Shown: in pieces, positions 7,609 to 15,050 of the stretch
Numbering within the stretch: position 1 is the first letter of the stretch
Layout of the letters: each line of letters opens with the position of its first letter
Assembly: GCA_934597535.1 (NCBI GenBank)
Contig: CAKTRT010000015.1
Span: 1-24,912 of the forward strand
DNA: 24,912 nt
Origin: an uncultured Oscillospiraceae bacterium
Lineage (GTDB): Bacteria > Bacillota > Clostridia > Oscillospirales > Oscillospiraceae
Direction of reading: 5' to 3'
Notes under the pieces: model-generated
Databases searched by the model: none
The model's input: only the letters and a program-made list of their open reading frames with translations
What the model was told of the DNA's origin: nothing
Position numbers and translations under genes: made by a program

Positions 7609-8808
7609 TCAATTCTTTGATGCTTTCAGCTTGGGCCAGCAGAGGAATTGATAAACCGCCGTCTGCGTCAGCGCGACCGCCGCACAGACGATAAACAGCA
7701 TTGTAAACGATCCCTTCTCCACCAGGATCCCCGAAACGACAGCCGCCGCACTGTTGCCCATATAATTGGCAAAGATGCGCATACCGGCGTAGGTTCCGCG
7801 GCGGTCAGCCTCGATCGACTGGAGCATGGGGCTGTCCACACTGGTGTAGAGCACGTTGCAGGACGCTGTTCTGAGGAACATCATTGCAACAAATACGCCC
7901 GTCGGCGCCGCAGTCATCAGCGCCAGCGCCAAAAACTGCAGGATCAAAGCTGCAATGGAGAGCTTGTGCAGCGCAAAGCGCCGCGAGAGCATCGGCAGCA
8001 GCACCAGCATCAGACACCCGACCGCCGAATTGACCATAAACGCAATGCTCACGGTGGTATCCGGCATTCCGTGCCACTCGCGCAGCACAAGGTTCAGCAT
8101 GCCCGTAGAGAGGGTGAACAGGCCAAACGTCAGGAAACCATAGATGAGATAGCTCGGGATCTTCGGCGAGCGGAGATTGCTCCAAATTCCTTTGAAGTCA
8201 AAGCCCGCACCGCCGCTTGCCGCCTGACGCGGCATTTTGCCGCGGAAGACCGACAAGCCCAGGTAAATGACGCCGCAAATCAGCAGAACCCACTGATAGG
8301 GATCGCCCTGGCCCTTCATGGAGCCAAAGCAGATCGTACACAGCAGATTGCCTGTAATACTGCCGAGGAAATAATAGATTAAAACGAGGTTGTAGCTGTA
8401 TTGCCGCTGCGAGTCCTTGACAAGACTCAGCGGCAGGTTGAACTCCATCGCCATCACGCATGCAAGTCCGGCGCAGTAAATCATATGCGCCAGATAGAAC
8501 AGCGGCAGCTGCCTTGCAAACGAGATCACGATCAGCGCACATCCCATCATCGCAGCGCCCATCGACATCACAAAGGGATAGCCCTTTATGTCGCCGACCC
8601 GTCCGACAAAGAACGAAACGATCGCCGTGACGATATAGCCGAGGCTCAGCAGCGCGCCGATCTGCGTGCCGCTTACGCCGCAATAGCTGAGATGGAAGTT
8701 CAGCGCAATCGACCACGCGCCCACACACAGTCCGTAAAAGAACTCACTGGCAATGCATATCCTGCCAAGTCTGGGCAGCGAGGATATCGTAATGCGTTCC
8801 TGCTCCAT
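7609..8808 (-). CDS. Major facilitator superfamily transporter
   Basis: This is a polytopic membrane protein (399 aa from ATG at 8808) with about 12 hydrophobic segments and the MFS motif A-like loop GRVGDIKGYPFVM between TM2 and TM3. I chose the start at 8808 because it follows a GAGG site, lies 4 bp after the dhaL stop and gives a normal MFS N-terminus (MEQERITISSLPRLG). The same frame stays open for 83 more codons inside dhaL, but that part is antisense-like in composition. Substrate is unknown. Placed between the kinase and lyase genes, it likely moves a pathway substrate or exports an end product, with the ABC importer of the neighbouring operon as partner. Confidence 0.82.
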   Translation of the reverse strand: MEQERITISSLPRLGRICIASEFFYGLCVGAWSIALNFHLSYCGVSGTQIGALLSLGYIVTAIVSFFVGRVGDIKGYPFVMSMGAAMMGCALIVISFARQLPLFYLAHMIYCAGLACVMAMEFNLPLSLVKDSQRQYSYNLVLIYYFLGSITGNLLCTICFGSMKGQGDPYQWVLLICGVIYLGLSVFRGKMPRQAASGGAGFDFKGIWSNLRSPKIPSYLIYGFLTFGLFTLSTGMLNLVLREWHGMPDTTVSIAFMVNSAVGCLMLVLLPMLSRRFALHKLSIAALILQFLALALMTAAPTGVFVAMMFLRTASCNVLYTSVDSPMLQSIEADRRGTYAGMRIFANYMGNSAAAVVSGILVEKGSFTMLFIVCAAVALTQTAVYQFLCWPKLKASKN

Positions 8809-8812
8809 GCCC

Positions 8813-9430
8813 TCAGGAGACGAGCGCACGGGCAATGATGCCGCAGAGGATCGCGCCGCCGTCGGGATATTCCGCAGCGCGCTCGCCGAGCCACTTGGCG
8901 CGGCCAGCCGCAGCACGCATACCAGCCGTGGCCTGCGCGGACTTCTCCGCAGTATCGGCGCCGGCAAGGAATGCATCGCGCAGGGACTTGCCCTCTGCAA
9001 ACGCCGCTTCCACGGTATCAGCCATGGGGCAGAGCGCATCGAGGATCGTCTTATCACCGGGCTTTGCGCCGCCGCGTGCCATCAGCGCCTCCGCAAACAG
9101 GCGGGGCATTGCCACGACATCGGCATCCTCAAAGCCGTCTTTGCCCTTGGCAGATTTGGCGATCGCCATAATGCCGGAGGACATCAGCGTACCCATGGTG
9201 GAGGGGGCCGCCTTGTTGCAGCTCATCGCGCTCTTCATCAGAAGCTCGCTGATCTGCGTGCCTTCATAAGTATCCGCAGTCTCCTGCACAGCGTGGAAGG
9301 CTGCTTCCATGCTCAGGCCCAGATCGCCGTCGCCAGACTTGCCGTCCAACTCGCCCAGATAGTCCTTCTGCGCGTGGATGGCGGCCGCGACCTTGGCGAT
9401 GACCGCTTTTACATCATTGATCTGATACAT
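8813..9430 (-). CDS. dhaL: Dihydroxyacetone kinase-type ADP/ATP-binding subunit
   Basis: This is the nucleotide-binding subunit (205 aa) of a DhaK/DhaL kinase. LDGKSGDGDLG at about 28-38 holds the aspartates that bind Mg2+-nucleotide. APSTMGTLMSSG, KPGDKTILDAL and GRAKWLGERAAEYPDGGA are the other family motifs. Length matches DhaL (about 210). The ATG at 9430 has a GGGAG site and begins 12 bp after the dhaK stop. DhaL transfers phosphate to a substrate covalently held by DhaK. No DhaM/PTS gene is in the window, so the phosphate donor may be ATP, as in the ATP-dependent erythrulose kinases of this family, or a PTS protein encoded elsewhere. Confidence 0.9.
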   Translation of the reverse strand: MYQINDVKAVIAKVAAAIHAQKDYLGELDGKSGDGDLGLSMEAAFHAVQETADTYEGTQISELLMKSAMSCNKAAPSTMGTLMSSGIMAIAKSAKGKDGFEDADVVAMPRLFAEALMARGGAKPGDKTILDALCPMADTVEAAFAEGKSLRDAFLAGADTAEKSAQATAGMRAAAGRAKWLGERAAEYPDGGAILCGIIARALVS

Positions 9431-9442
9431 GCTTGCACTCCC

Positions 9443-10441
9443 TTACAGACGGATGAACGGGGTCTTCGCCTCGTCGTCTAGCAGCGTCTTGAATTCGTCG
9501 TTCAGCTTCAGCACGGAAACGGAAGCGCCGAGCATCTCAAGAGAAGTGGCATACTCGCCGACATAAACGCGGCCGATCTTGATGCCCTTCTGCTGGAACT
9601 TTTCATACAGGTCGGCATACAGCACGTAAAGCTCCTCTTTCGAGGTAGCACCCAGGCTGTTGACCAGCACTGCGACTTCGTCGCCGGAGGTCAGGGAAAG
9701 ATCCTCGGTGAGCTTTTCGGTCAGGATACCGGCCAGCTCTTCAGAGGTCTTCATCGTCGTGCGCTCCACGCCGGGTTCGCCGTGGATGCCCATGCCAAGC
9801 TCCATCTCGTCGTCCGAGATCTCGAAGATCGGCTTCGGTGCGCCGGGCAGCTGGCAGGAGGACATGGAGAAGCCGAGCGTCGCCACGTTGTCGCACACCT
9901 GCACCGCAATATCGCGTACCTCGTCGAGGCTCGCCATACGCTCCGCCTTGGCGCCTGCGATCTTGTAGGGGAAGAAAATGCCGCCGACACCGCGGCGATT
10001 CTTGTAGTCAGAGCGCGGCGCGGAAGCCACGTCGTCTGCCGCCTTGACGATCGCACAGGGGATGTCTTCCATATCGAGCATCTCGCTCGCCATATCGAAG
10101 TTCATCGAGTCGCCCATGTAGTTGCCGAAAAGGAAAAGCACGCCGGCGCCGCTGTTCGTTGCCTTGGCTGCGGCGACGATTGCATCGCAGCTGGGGGACG
10201 TGAACACATTGCCGACTGCCACGCCGTCGCACAGGCCGCGCCCGACGTAGCCCAGGAACACGGGGAGATGACCGTAGCCGCCGCCGGTCACGATGGCGAC
10301 CTTATCCTGCACCGGTGCATCAGAGCGGACAAATGCGCGCGTGTTTTCCTCGGAAAGCTTTAACATATCGCCGTGAGCAAGGACGATGCCTTTCAGGCTT
10401 TCATCCACAAAGCTCTCGGGCTGATTCATGATCTTGTTCAT
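9443..10441 (-). CDS. dhaK: Dihydroxyacetone kinase-type substrate-binding subunit, altered pocket
   Basis: DhaK binds a short ketose or aldehyde through a hemiaminal to a histidine and presents it for phosphorylation. The protein has 332 aa. His220 in GMGIHGEPGVER is the covalent substrate-binding histidine. TGGGYGHLP (52-60, His58) and NYMGDSMNF (Asp111) are the other pocket elements. The first motif is TGGGSGHEP in classical DhaK. Here Ser becomes Tyr56 and Glu becomes Leu59, so the substrate may differ from dihydroxyacetone. An AAAGGTG site precedes the ATG. It follows the four-gene D-C-B-A block after a 147-bp gap that contains a hairpin. Kinase identity is sure, the substrate is not. 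Confidence 0.88.
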   Translation of the reverse strand: MNKIMNQPESFVDESLKGIVLAHGDMLKLSEENTRAFVRSDAPVQDKVAIVTGGGYGHLPVFLGYVGRGLCDGVAVGNVFTSPSCDAIVAAAKATNSGAGVLFLFGNYMGDSMNFDMASEMLDMEDIPCAIVKAADDVASAPRSDYKNRRGVGGIFFPYKIAGAKAERMASLDEVRDIAVQVCDNVATLGFSMSSCQLPGAPKPIFEISDDEMELGMGIHGEPGVERTTMKTSEELAGILTEKLTEDLSLTSGDEVAVLVNSLGATSKEELYVLYADLYEKFQQKGIKIGRVYVGEYATSLEMLGASVSVLKLNDEFKTLLDDEAKTPFIRL

Positions 10442-10509
10442 AGAAATGCACCTTTCTTGCTGCTTTTCCAGCTTATTTAATATCAGGTGTACCTATCGCC
10501 CGCTTGACC

Positions 10510-10545
10510 GGCAGGCTCTGCGTGTGAAGGTCCGCAGAGCCTGCC
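10510..10545 (-). repeat. Stable intercistronic hairpin without T-run
   Basis: A 13-bp perfect stem (GGCAGGCTCTGCG and its complement, 10510-10522 with 10533-10545) and a 10-nt loop lie in the 147-bp gap between the helical-bundle gene A and dhaK. No T-run follows on either strand. It may protect the 3' end of the upstream D-C-B-A transcript or set differential expression along the operon. The rest of this gap shows no gene. Confidence 0.6.
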
Positions 10546-10588
10546 GCCTAAGGGGCTGAGGTGAAAATAGCTTTTTCTGGGGGAACGC

Positions 10589-11104
10589 TTACTGCTTCAG
10601 CAGCTCGAGAGCGCGCTGATAATAAGCCTCGTCCTTGCGCGGGAAGGCATTGCCGACGCCCCAGGGCATGTAGTGGTAAACCCAGGCGTAGATGTTGCCG
10701 AGGTAGGCGCGATAGCTGTCGAGCAGCGCGCGGAAGGCGGGCTTGTCGATGCTGTCGAGCACTTCGTTGATCTGCTGAGAGAACTCATACTGGCGGTTGA
10801 GACCGCAGTACAGGCCGAAGGTGGAGGGCTGGATGACCCAGTATCTCATCATCTTGACCAGCATCTCCATGGTGTACTCTTCCTTCTCAGAGAGCTCATA
10901 GAGGAAGTAGCAGTAATCTGCCAGATAGTTGACGTCGCCGCCTCCGAAGACCCAGGTCGTGAAGATCTGGTTGTCGTTGGGGATACCAGCACCGCCCTTG
11001 CTCATGCGATATTTGAAAACTTCAGTAACGTCCTGAACCGGTTCAACCGTGGTCTTGGCGACCTCTGCATCGATCTCGGCTTTGATGTTCTGCCATGTGT
11101 TCAT
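10589..11104 (-). CDS. Helical-bundle protein A, paralogue of protein C (possible cucumopine-synthase C-terminal domain type)
   Basis: The protein has 171 aa, is mostly helical by composition and has no signal peptide or membrane segment. It starts WQNIKAEIDAE and carries VFKYRMSKGGAG (about 29-40) and near the C-terminus A-W-x-x-H-x-x-x-W-x-x-G-x-A-x-P (Ala140 to Pro155). Protein C has the same three landmarks at nearly identical positions, so the two are paralogues. From memory the aromatic AWxxHxxxW signature resembles the C-terminal helical bundle of cucumopine synthase/McbB-type Pictet-Spenglerases, which sits next to a cyclophilin-like domain. Here each helical protein is paired with a cyclophilin-like one (B with A, D with C). 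It starts 4 bp after the stop of B, with a GGAGTG site. The function is inferred, not shown. Confidence 0.72.
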   Translation of the reverse strand: MNTWQNIKAEIDAEVAKTTVEPVQDVTEVFKYRMSKGGAGIPNDNQIFTTWVFGGGDVNYLADYCYFLYELSEKEEYTMEMLVKMMRYWVIQPSTFGLYCGLNRQYEFSQQINEVLDSIDKPAFRALLDSYRAYLGNIYAWVYHYMPWGVGNAFPRKDEAYYQRALELLKQ

Positions 11105-11108
11105 TATG

Positions 11109-11543
11109 TTACACTCCTTTGATCTCAGAAATGATGATGTCCTTGGTTCTGCTGGCGCTCTTCCAGGCAGCCTTGCCGGCCTTCTTCAGAGCAGCCATAT
11201 CCTCTGCGGAAACCTTGGCAAAGGGGATGTATCCGCGGTTGTCCACGCACTCGCCATACTTGACAATGAGCTCGCCGGAGCCGCACTGAGCAGCAGTCAG
11301 GAACACAGAGCCCTCTTCGGCGGTATTCATGGCGATCTCCTTGGCATCCTTGATGTCATAGGGCTTCTTGTCAAAACGGACCGTGCGGTCACGCAGCATG
11401 TAGCCGCCGACAACCTCGTGACCCTGCAGGACCTTCATGGGAAGATTCTCGCAGAACAGGTCGTAAACGTTCTTGTTCTCGCTGATGGGCTCGCAGTTGA
11501 CCTTCAAACCGAGGGAAGGCCAGGAAATAACAAACGATTTCAT
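11109..11543 (-). CDS. Cyclophilin-like (DUF3830-type) protein B, paralogue of protein D
   Basis: The protein has 144 aa from ATG at 11543, chosen because an AAGGAGG site lies 8 bp upstream; an upstream TTG in the same frame at 11564 has none. Landmarks shared with D are SWPSLG (7-12), Tyr/Phe-Asp-x-Phe, ENLP (32-35), EVVGGYML (43-50) and a C-terminal alpha/beta end (KKAGKAAWKS). The N-P-x-A-x-x-F/W-x-x-LP style with a following beta-rich core resembles DUF3830, a cyclophilin-fold family whose relatives include the N-terminal half of cucumopine synthase-like enzymes. No prolyl-isomerase active-site pattern is evident. It likely forms a complex with A or C. Family assignment is by pattern memory only. 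Confidence 0.72.
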   Translation of the reverse strand: MKSFVISWPSLGLKVNCEPISENKNVYDLFCENLPMKVLQGHEVVGGYMLRDRTVRFDKKPYDIKDAKEIAMNTAEEGSVFLTAAQCGSGELIVKYGECVDNRGYIPFAKVSAEDMAALKKAGKAAWKSASRTKDIIISEIKGV

Positions 11544-11560
11544 CTTGTATCCCTCCTTGC

Positions 11561-12100
11561 TCAAATGTTCTTCTCGATGTACGCCTTAGAAGCGGCGCGA
11601 CCGATCGCTTCGCAATCCTCACGGGTGGGGATCGGCGTAGCCTGACCGATGGCCCACTTGAAGAAGTGGTGGGTCCAGGCGTTCATGCTGGAACCATACA
11701 GGTAGAGAGAGTTCAGCAGGCTCAGCGCGTCATCCTTGTTGTCCATTTCCTTGACGCAAGCCATCGTCTCTTCAGTGAAGCGGGCATACACGGCATAGCC
11801 GCAGAGCTTGACCGCAGCGGTGACCTTGGGCAGCATGACCTCAACGAGCTCCTTGATGCGCTCGATCGTGAAAGCGGGATCCATGGCCAGCTTGATGATG
11901 TTGTAGGTGTTGTAAGCCGCAACGTAACGAGCGGCGGTAGCGCCCTCGAACCAAACGCCGAGCGTGGTCTTAGCCGTGCCAGCGCCGGTGGGGATGATCT
12001 CGTACTTGAAGACGCGCTCGATATCTTCGGGAGCTTCGTCAATAATGCGGGTGTTCTCCGCATCGATCTCTTTCTGAAGAACTTTCCAATCCATAGCCAT
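11561..12100 (-). CDS. Helical-bundle protein C, paralogue of protein A
   Basis: The protein has 179 aa. It starts with DWKVLQKEIDAE, has ERVFKYEIIPTGAG (28-41) and AWTHHFFKWAIGQATP (141-156), matching A in order and spacing. The middle is helical with conserved tyrosines (AAYNTYN). The start ATG at 12100 follows a GAGGAGGG site placed in the end of D, with 5 bp between the genes. The tight D-C-B-A order, a repeated (cyclophilin-like, helical) unit, suggests a duplicated two-subunit enzyme, perhaps a heterotetramer. A Pictet-Spenglerase-like condensing or reverse activity is a hypothesis from the family resemblance noted under A. If wrong, this is an uncharacterised two-gene enzyme family. 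Confidence 0.72.
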   Translation of the reverse strand: MAMDWKVLQKEIDAENTRIIDEAPEDIERVFKYEIIPTGAGTAKTTLGVWFEGATAARYVAAYNTYNIIKLAMDPAFTIERIKELVEVMLPKVTAAVKLCGYAVYARFTEETMACVKEMDNKDDALSLLNSLYLYGSSMNAWTHHFFKWAIGQATPIPTREDCEAIGRAASKAYIEKNI

Positions 12101-12105
12101 GTTGT

Positions 12106-12552
12106 TTAGCCCTCCTCAGCAACAAATTCAACGTGGACGATCTTCTTCTCGTTCATAAGGTTCTCCCACAGCTGCTGACCAACTTCCAGAAGAAGCTCTT
12201 TGTCCTCGGGGATGACCTCAGCCCAGGTCACATACTCCATCGGCTCGGTGACGTAATCGAACTTGCAGCTCAGGTTCGCAACGTTACCGGTCGTCATGAA
12301 GAAGGTGAAGCGGCCCTTGTTCATCTGAACGATGTCTTCGAGGGGGCTTTCTTCCTGGATCCAATTGCATTCCTTGCTCATCGGCAGGTTCAGCATAAAC
12401 AGGGACTGGCCGGCAACGACCGTCTCAGTCTGCACGCAGCGAGTGGGCAGATTGGTCATGAACCAGTCAAAAATTGCCTGGTTGTGCTCAACAGGACCAA
12501 CGCGAACCTGCTTGCCAAGCTCAGGCCATCTCATGATAAATTTAGTAGACAT
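12106..12552 (-). CDS. Cyclophilin-like (DUF3830-type) protein D, first gene of the catabolic operon
   Basis: The protein has 148 aa. RWPELG (8-13), IFDWFMTNLP (27-36) and TVVAGQSLFML (44-54) align with B at a one-residue offset. It ends with a helix and strand (LLLEVGQQLWENL, KIVHVEFV) like B. It has no signal peptide, so it is cytoplasmic. A GGAGG site precedes the ATG at 12552. It is the promoter-proximal gene of the operon, with a near-consensus promoter at 12611-12639 and the shared operator in its leader, so D and its partner C are likely the most highly made proteins of the pathway. Confidence 0.72.
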   Translation of the reverse strand: MSTKFIMRWPELGKQVRVGPVEHNQAIFDWFMTNLPTRCVQTETVVAGQSLFMLNLPMSKECNWIQEESPLEDIVQMNKGRFTFFMTTGNVANLSCKFDYVTEPMEYVTWAEVIPEDKELLLEVGQQLWENLMNEKKIVHVEFVAEEG

Positions 12553-12586
12553 GAAATCATACCTCCAGTAGTTATGTTGGTGGATT

Positions 12587-12607
12587 AGATATATATATAA
12601 CCTATAC
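12587..12607 (-). promoter_or_regulatory. Candidate GntR operator at the D-C-B-A operon
   Basis: On the minus strand this 21-bp AT-rich sequence (beginning GTATAGGTTATATATA) overlaps the predicted transcription start. It is identical to 20196-20216 at the liv operon promoter, in the opposite orientation relative to transcription. It is an imperfect dyad (GGTTATATA against AGATATATA). Its position over +1 suits a repressor. Confidence 0.65.
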
Positions 12608-12610
12608 GTG

Positions 12611-12639
12611 ATAATAAGCTATATAGCACAATTTGTCAA
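12611..12639 (-). promoter_or_regulatory. Sigma-70-type promoter of the catabolic operon
   Basis: The -35 is TTGACA (12634-12639, perfect consensus), the spacer 17 bp and the -10 TATTAT (12611-12616, one mismatch). Start of transcription is expected near 12604. A GTGG-TCAG-CCAC dyad lies just upstream of the -35, at 12640-12651, and could be a second regulator site. The 10-bp palindrome GCTATATAGC falls in the spacer. Confidence 0.8.
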
Positions 12640-12719
12640 GTGGCTGACCACTCGTATTTTCATCCAAAAATTGACCTTGGCTTTTGTGCGAAACAGCTGT
12701 AAAGGATCCGGAATGAATA

Positions 12720-12749
12720 AACGACCATCGGGAGCGCCCGATGGTCGTT
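12720..12749 (-). terminator. Terminator-like hairpin after gntR
   Basis: A 13-bp perfect stem (AACGACCATCGGG) with loop AGCG lies 38 bp after the gntR stop. On the minus strand TTATTCATTCC follows, only a modest T-run. It separates gntR from the promoter of the D-C-B-A operon. Confidence 0.7.
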
Positions 12750-12786
12750 GAAAATCCGTATTTGTAAGAAATCGCTGGTTTTTTTA

Positions 12787-13527
12787 CTACGCGTTGTTCT
12801 CGCGCAGGAGGGCGAAGCTGTAGCGCTTCTGCAAGCCGATATCGTCGCTGTAGGTCAGGATATGCTGAAGCGACTCGTTGTACGCCGCCGTAGGATCCCT
12901 GCGGCAGATCGCATCCACAATGCGGTTGTGCGGCCCGGTGCCGTATTTTTTCTCCAGAACCGTGCTCTTTTTGGAGACAAACAGATCCGGATACTCCTGT
13001 AGATGATCGAGAATGGAATATTCAAACTGGGACAGGAACTCGTTGTGCGCGTACTTGGCGATCAGCGCATGGATGTGGTTTTCGCCGTAGGCGCAATCGT
13101 CAAACGTCAGATCGCCGGAGTCCAGACGCTGCTGCGTGCGCTGCAGATCCTCCAGTTCCTCCTTTGACGCAAATACCGCTGCCAGCTGACCGAGCACCGC
13201 CTCAAGAAAGAGACGCGCCTCGAAAAGGTCGCGCTTTTGAAGCGCTTCCGCGCTGATCTGCATCGGGGCAATGCTGATATCCATCGGCTCCTGCACATAG
13301 TAGCCCTTGCCTTGGCGAGCCTCGATGATGCCCAGCGTGATCAGGCGGGACACCGCCTCGCGGAGCGTCGGGCGGCTGACGCCCATCATGGCTTCAAGCT
13401 CCTTCTGCGAGGGGAGCTTATCCCCCGGCTTGAACCGTCCGGAGGTGATCATCTCGTGGATCTGCTCAGACACCTGCTCCGTTACAGTGATATGCTTCAC
13501 TTTTGAAAATTCGCGGTCAACTGCCAT
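12787..13527 (-). CDS. GntR family transcriptional regulator, FadR/FCD subfamily
   Basis: The protein has 246 aa from ATG at 13527, chosen for the AGAGAGG site 7 bp upstream; a longer frame from 13578 has no such site. The N-terminal winged HTH (about 14-78) contains KPGDKLPSQKELEAMMGVSRPTLREAV and ARQGKGYYV. The FCD effector domain (about 95-235) has likely metal-ligand histidines 133, 180 and 202, so the effector is probably a small carboxylate or a related metabolite. It lies between the two operons and has its own promoter and terminator. The shared AT-rich site at both operon promoters, with a weaker copy at its own promoter, makes it the likely local regulator, with autoregulation. Confidence 0.9.
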   Translation of the reverse strand: MAVDREFSKVKHITVTEQVSEQIHEMITSGRFKPGDKLPSQKELEAMMGVSRPTLREAVSRLITLGIIEARQGKGYYVQEPMDISIAPMQISAEALQKRDLFEARLFLEAVLGQLAAVFASKEELEDLQRTQQRLDSGDLTFDDCAYGENHIHALIAKYAHNEFLSQFEYSILDHLQEYPDLFVSKKSTVLEKKYGTGPHNRIVDAICRRDPTAAYNESLQHILTYSDDIGLQKRYSFALLRENNA

Positions 13528-13590
13528 AGTTTTTCCTCTCTCCCGGAATTGTGGTTCTGCCCGCAAGAGAACTAACATTCCTAACTTATC

Positions 13591-13631
13591 TATATTTTAT
13601 ATATATTAGCACACTTGCTCAGCTGTTGCAA
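13591..13631 (-). promoter_or_regulatory. gntR promoter with weak copy of the shared operator
   Basis: The candidate -35 is TTGCAA (13626-13631), the spacer 17 bp and the -10 TAATAT (13603-13608). At 13591-13606 the minus strand reads ATATATATAAAATATA, matching the pattern ATATATATAAnnTATA present in the shared operator at both operon promoters. Confidence 0.5.
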
Positions 13632-13672
13632 GCCATTCTGCGTCAAAATCTGCCTCAAAATCTGTCAAATAT

Positions 13673-13704
13673 GGAAAAAGCCGACATTTCTGCCGGCTTT
13701 TTCC
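13673..13704 (-). terminator. Intrinsic terminator of the liv operon
   Basis: An 11-bp stem (GGAAAAAGCCG, 13673-13683, with 13694-13704) and a 10-nt loop lie 33 bp after the binding-protein stop. On the minus strand the stem's right arm carries its own T5 tract (CGGCTTTTTCC). Confidence 0.75.
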
Positions 13705-13737
13705 ATTCATAGAGAGTATGATTCAGTGCAATCGGAA

Positions 13738-14985
13738 TCAGTTGATACCGAGATCCAGACCGGTCAGATCAACAGAGATATCGGTGTTGACGAACTGGCC
13801 GTCCTCGCTGACCTTCAGCACGGAGCAGCCGAACGGCTCGATATCGCCCTTCTCATCCCAAACCATGTGGGACTTGAGGGTGCAGCCTTCCTCCATAACG
13901 AAGGTGGAGGTGTGGTCGGGGCTGGTGTTCTTGATCCACTGGGCGAGATTCTCTCTGGTAGCGCCTTCGCTCATCGCCTCAGCGATGATCTTGACGATAT
14001 CGTAGCTGCCGGCGCAGGGCTCGGAAGGAACTTCGTTGGGACGGATCTCGTGGAACTTCGCCAGGAAGTTCTTGACGGTCTCACGATCGCTGTAGGGGTT
14101 GAACGTAACGCAGATGTAGAGGTTCTGCAGAGCGTCAGCACCGGCGAGGTCGATCATCTGGGAATAGGTCAGAGCGGACTGGCCAACGTGAGGAACGTCG
14201 AAGCCCAGAGCGTGAGCCTGCTGGAAGTACAGACCAGCGTCAGCGTGGTCGGCATAGATGACAACGCCTTCGCAGCCAGCCTTCTGGAGCTTGTTGATGA
14301 TGGTGGAGAAGTCCTTCTCAAGACCGGGGTTGTAGGTCTCGCTGTCCACAACCTCAGCGCCGAGGGAGGTAGCAGCTGCGGTAGCAGCCTCGAGGTTGCC
14401 CACGCCGTAGTCGTTGTTGGCATAGATGACGCCGAGCTTCTTGATGCCGAGGTTGTTGACGATCATGGCGACGACCTGGTTGCCGCAGCGGTCATCACGC
14501 AGGCCGAGACGGACGAAGTACTCGTAGCCAAGCTCGGTCAGAGTGGGGTTATTGGAGGACGGGCCGATGAACGGCATGCCGGCAGCCTCATAGATGGGAG
14601 CGCCAGCGAGGGTGTTGGTGGAACCGCCGTGCGCGATAACGGCGGTGATGGTATCATCATCGCAGAAACGCTGGGCAACGAGAGCAGCCTCAGAGGGGTC
14701 GTTCTTGTCGTCCATCTTGACCAGTTCGAGCATCTTGCCGTTCACGCCGCCGTTCGCGTTGACTTCGTCAATTGCGATTTGAGCGCCATCGACCATCAGC
14801 TCGCCGTAGGCAGCGCTGGTGCCGGTCAGAGGAGCAGCAATGCCGATGCGGATGGTTTCGCCGCTGGTCTGGTTGGTGGTGTTACCATCGGTGTTGGTCT
14901 GGCCCTCGTCGGACGCCTTGTCGCCGCAGGCGACCAGAGCGAACGTCATAGCCAACGCAAGGAACAGTGCAAGGATCTTTTTCAT
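13738..14985 (-). CDS. livK: Branched-chain amino acid-type ABC transporter substrate-binding lipoprotein
   Basis: The protein has 415 aa from ATG at 14985 (AAAGGAG site); the frame stays open for 42 codons further upstream without a usable start. The signal peptide ends in a lipobox, LVAC, with Cys20 as lipidation site, followed by a Ser/Thr/Asn-rich linker and a periplasmic-binding type I fold (about 45-410) starting IRIGIAAPLTGTSAAYGE, the usual Leu/Ile/Val-family opening. It sits outside the membrane and delivers ligand to LivHM. It is the last gene of the operon, after the two SDRs. The family binds branched-chain, aromatic and other amino acids, amides, urea and aromatic acids, so the ligand cannot be read from sequence. 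Confidence 0.9.
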   Translation of the reverse strand: MKKILALFLALAMTFALVACGDKASDEGQTNTDGNTTNQTSGETIRIGIAAPLTGTSAAYGELMVDGAQIAIDEVNANGGVNGKMLELVKMDDKNDPSEAALVAQRFCDDDTITAVIAHGGSTNTLAGAPIYEAAGMPFIGPSSNNPTLTELGYEYFVRLGLRDDRCGNQVVAMIVNNLGIKKLGVIYANNDYGVGNLEAATAAATSLGAEVVDSETYNPGLEKDFSTIINKLQKAGCEGVVIYADHADAGLYFQQAHALGFDVPHVGQSALTYSQMIDLAGADALQNLYICVTFNPYSDRETVKNFLAKFHEIRPNEVPSEPCAGSYDIVKIIAEAMSEGATRENLAQWIKNTSPDHTSTFVMEEGCTLKSHMVWDEKGDIEPFGCSVLKVSEDGQFVNTDISVDLTGLDLGIN

Positions 14986-15050
14986 GTTTCTTCTCCTTTC
15001 AAAATCAGCAGACACCCGTCTGCAGGGATACAAGGTAATATCCGCTGCGC

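Noticed and set aside
8809..9057. N-terminal extension of the MFS transporter into dhaL
   Set aside because: The extension overlaps dhaL in antisense-type composition. The ATG at 8808 has a ribosome site and gives a normal transporter N-terminus.
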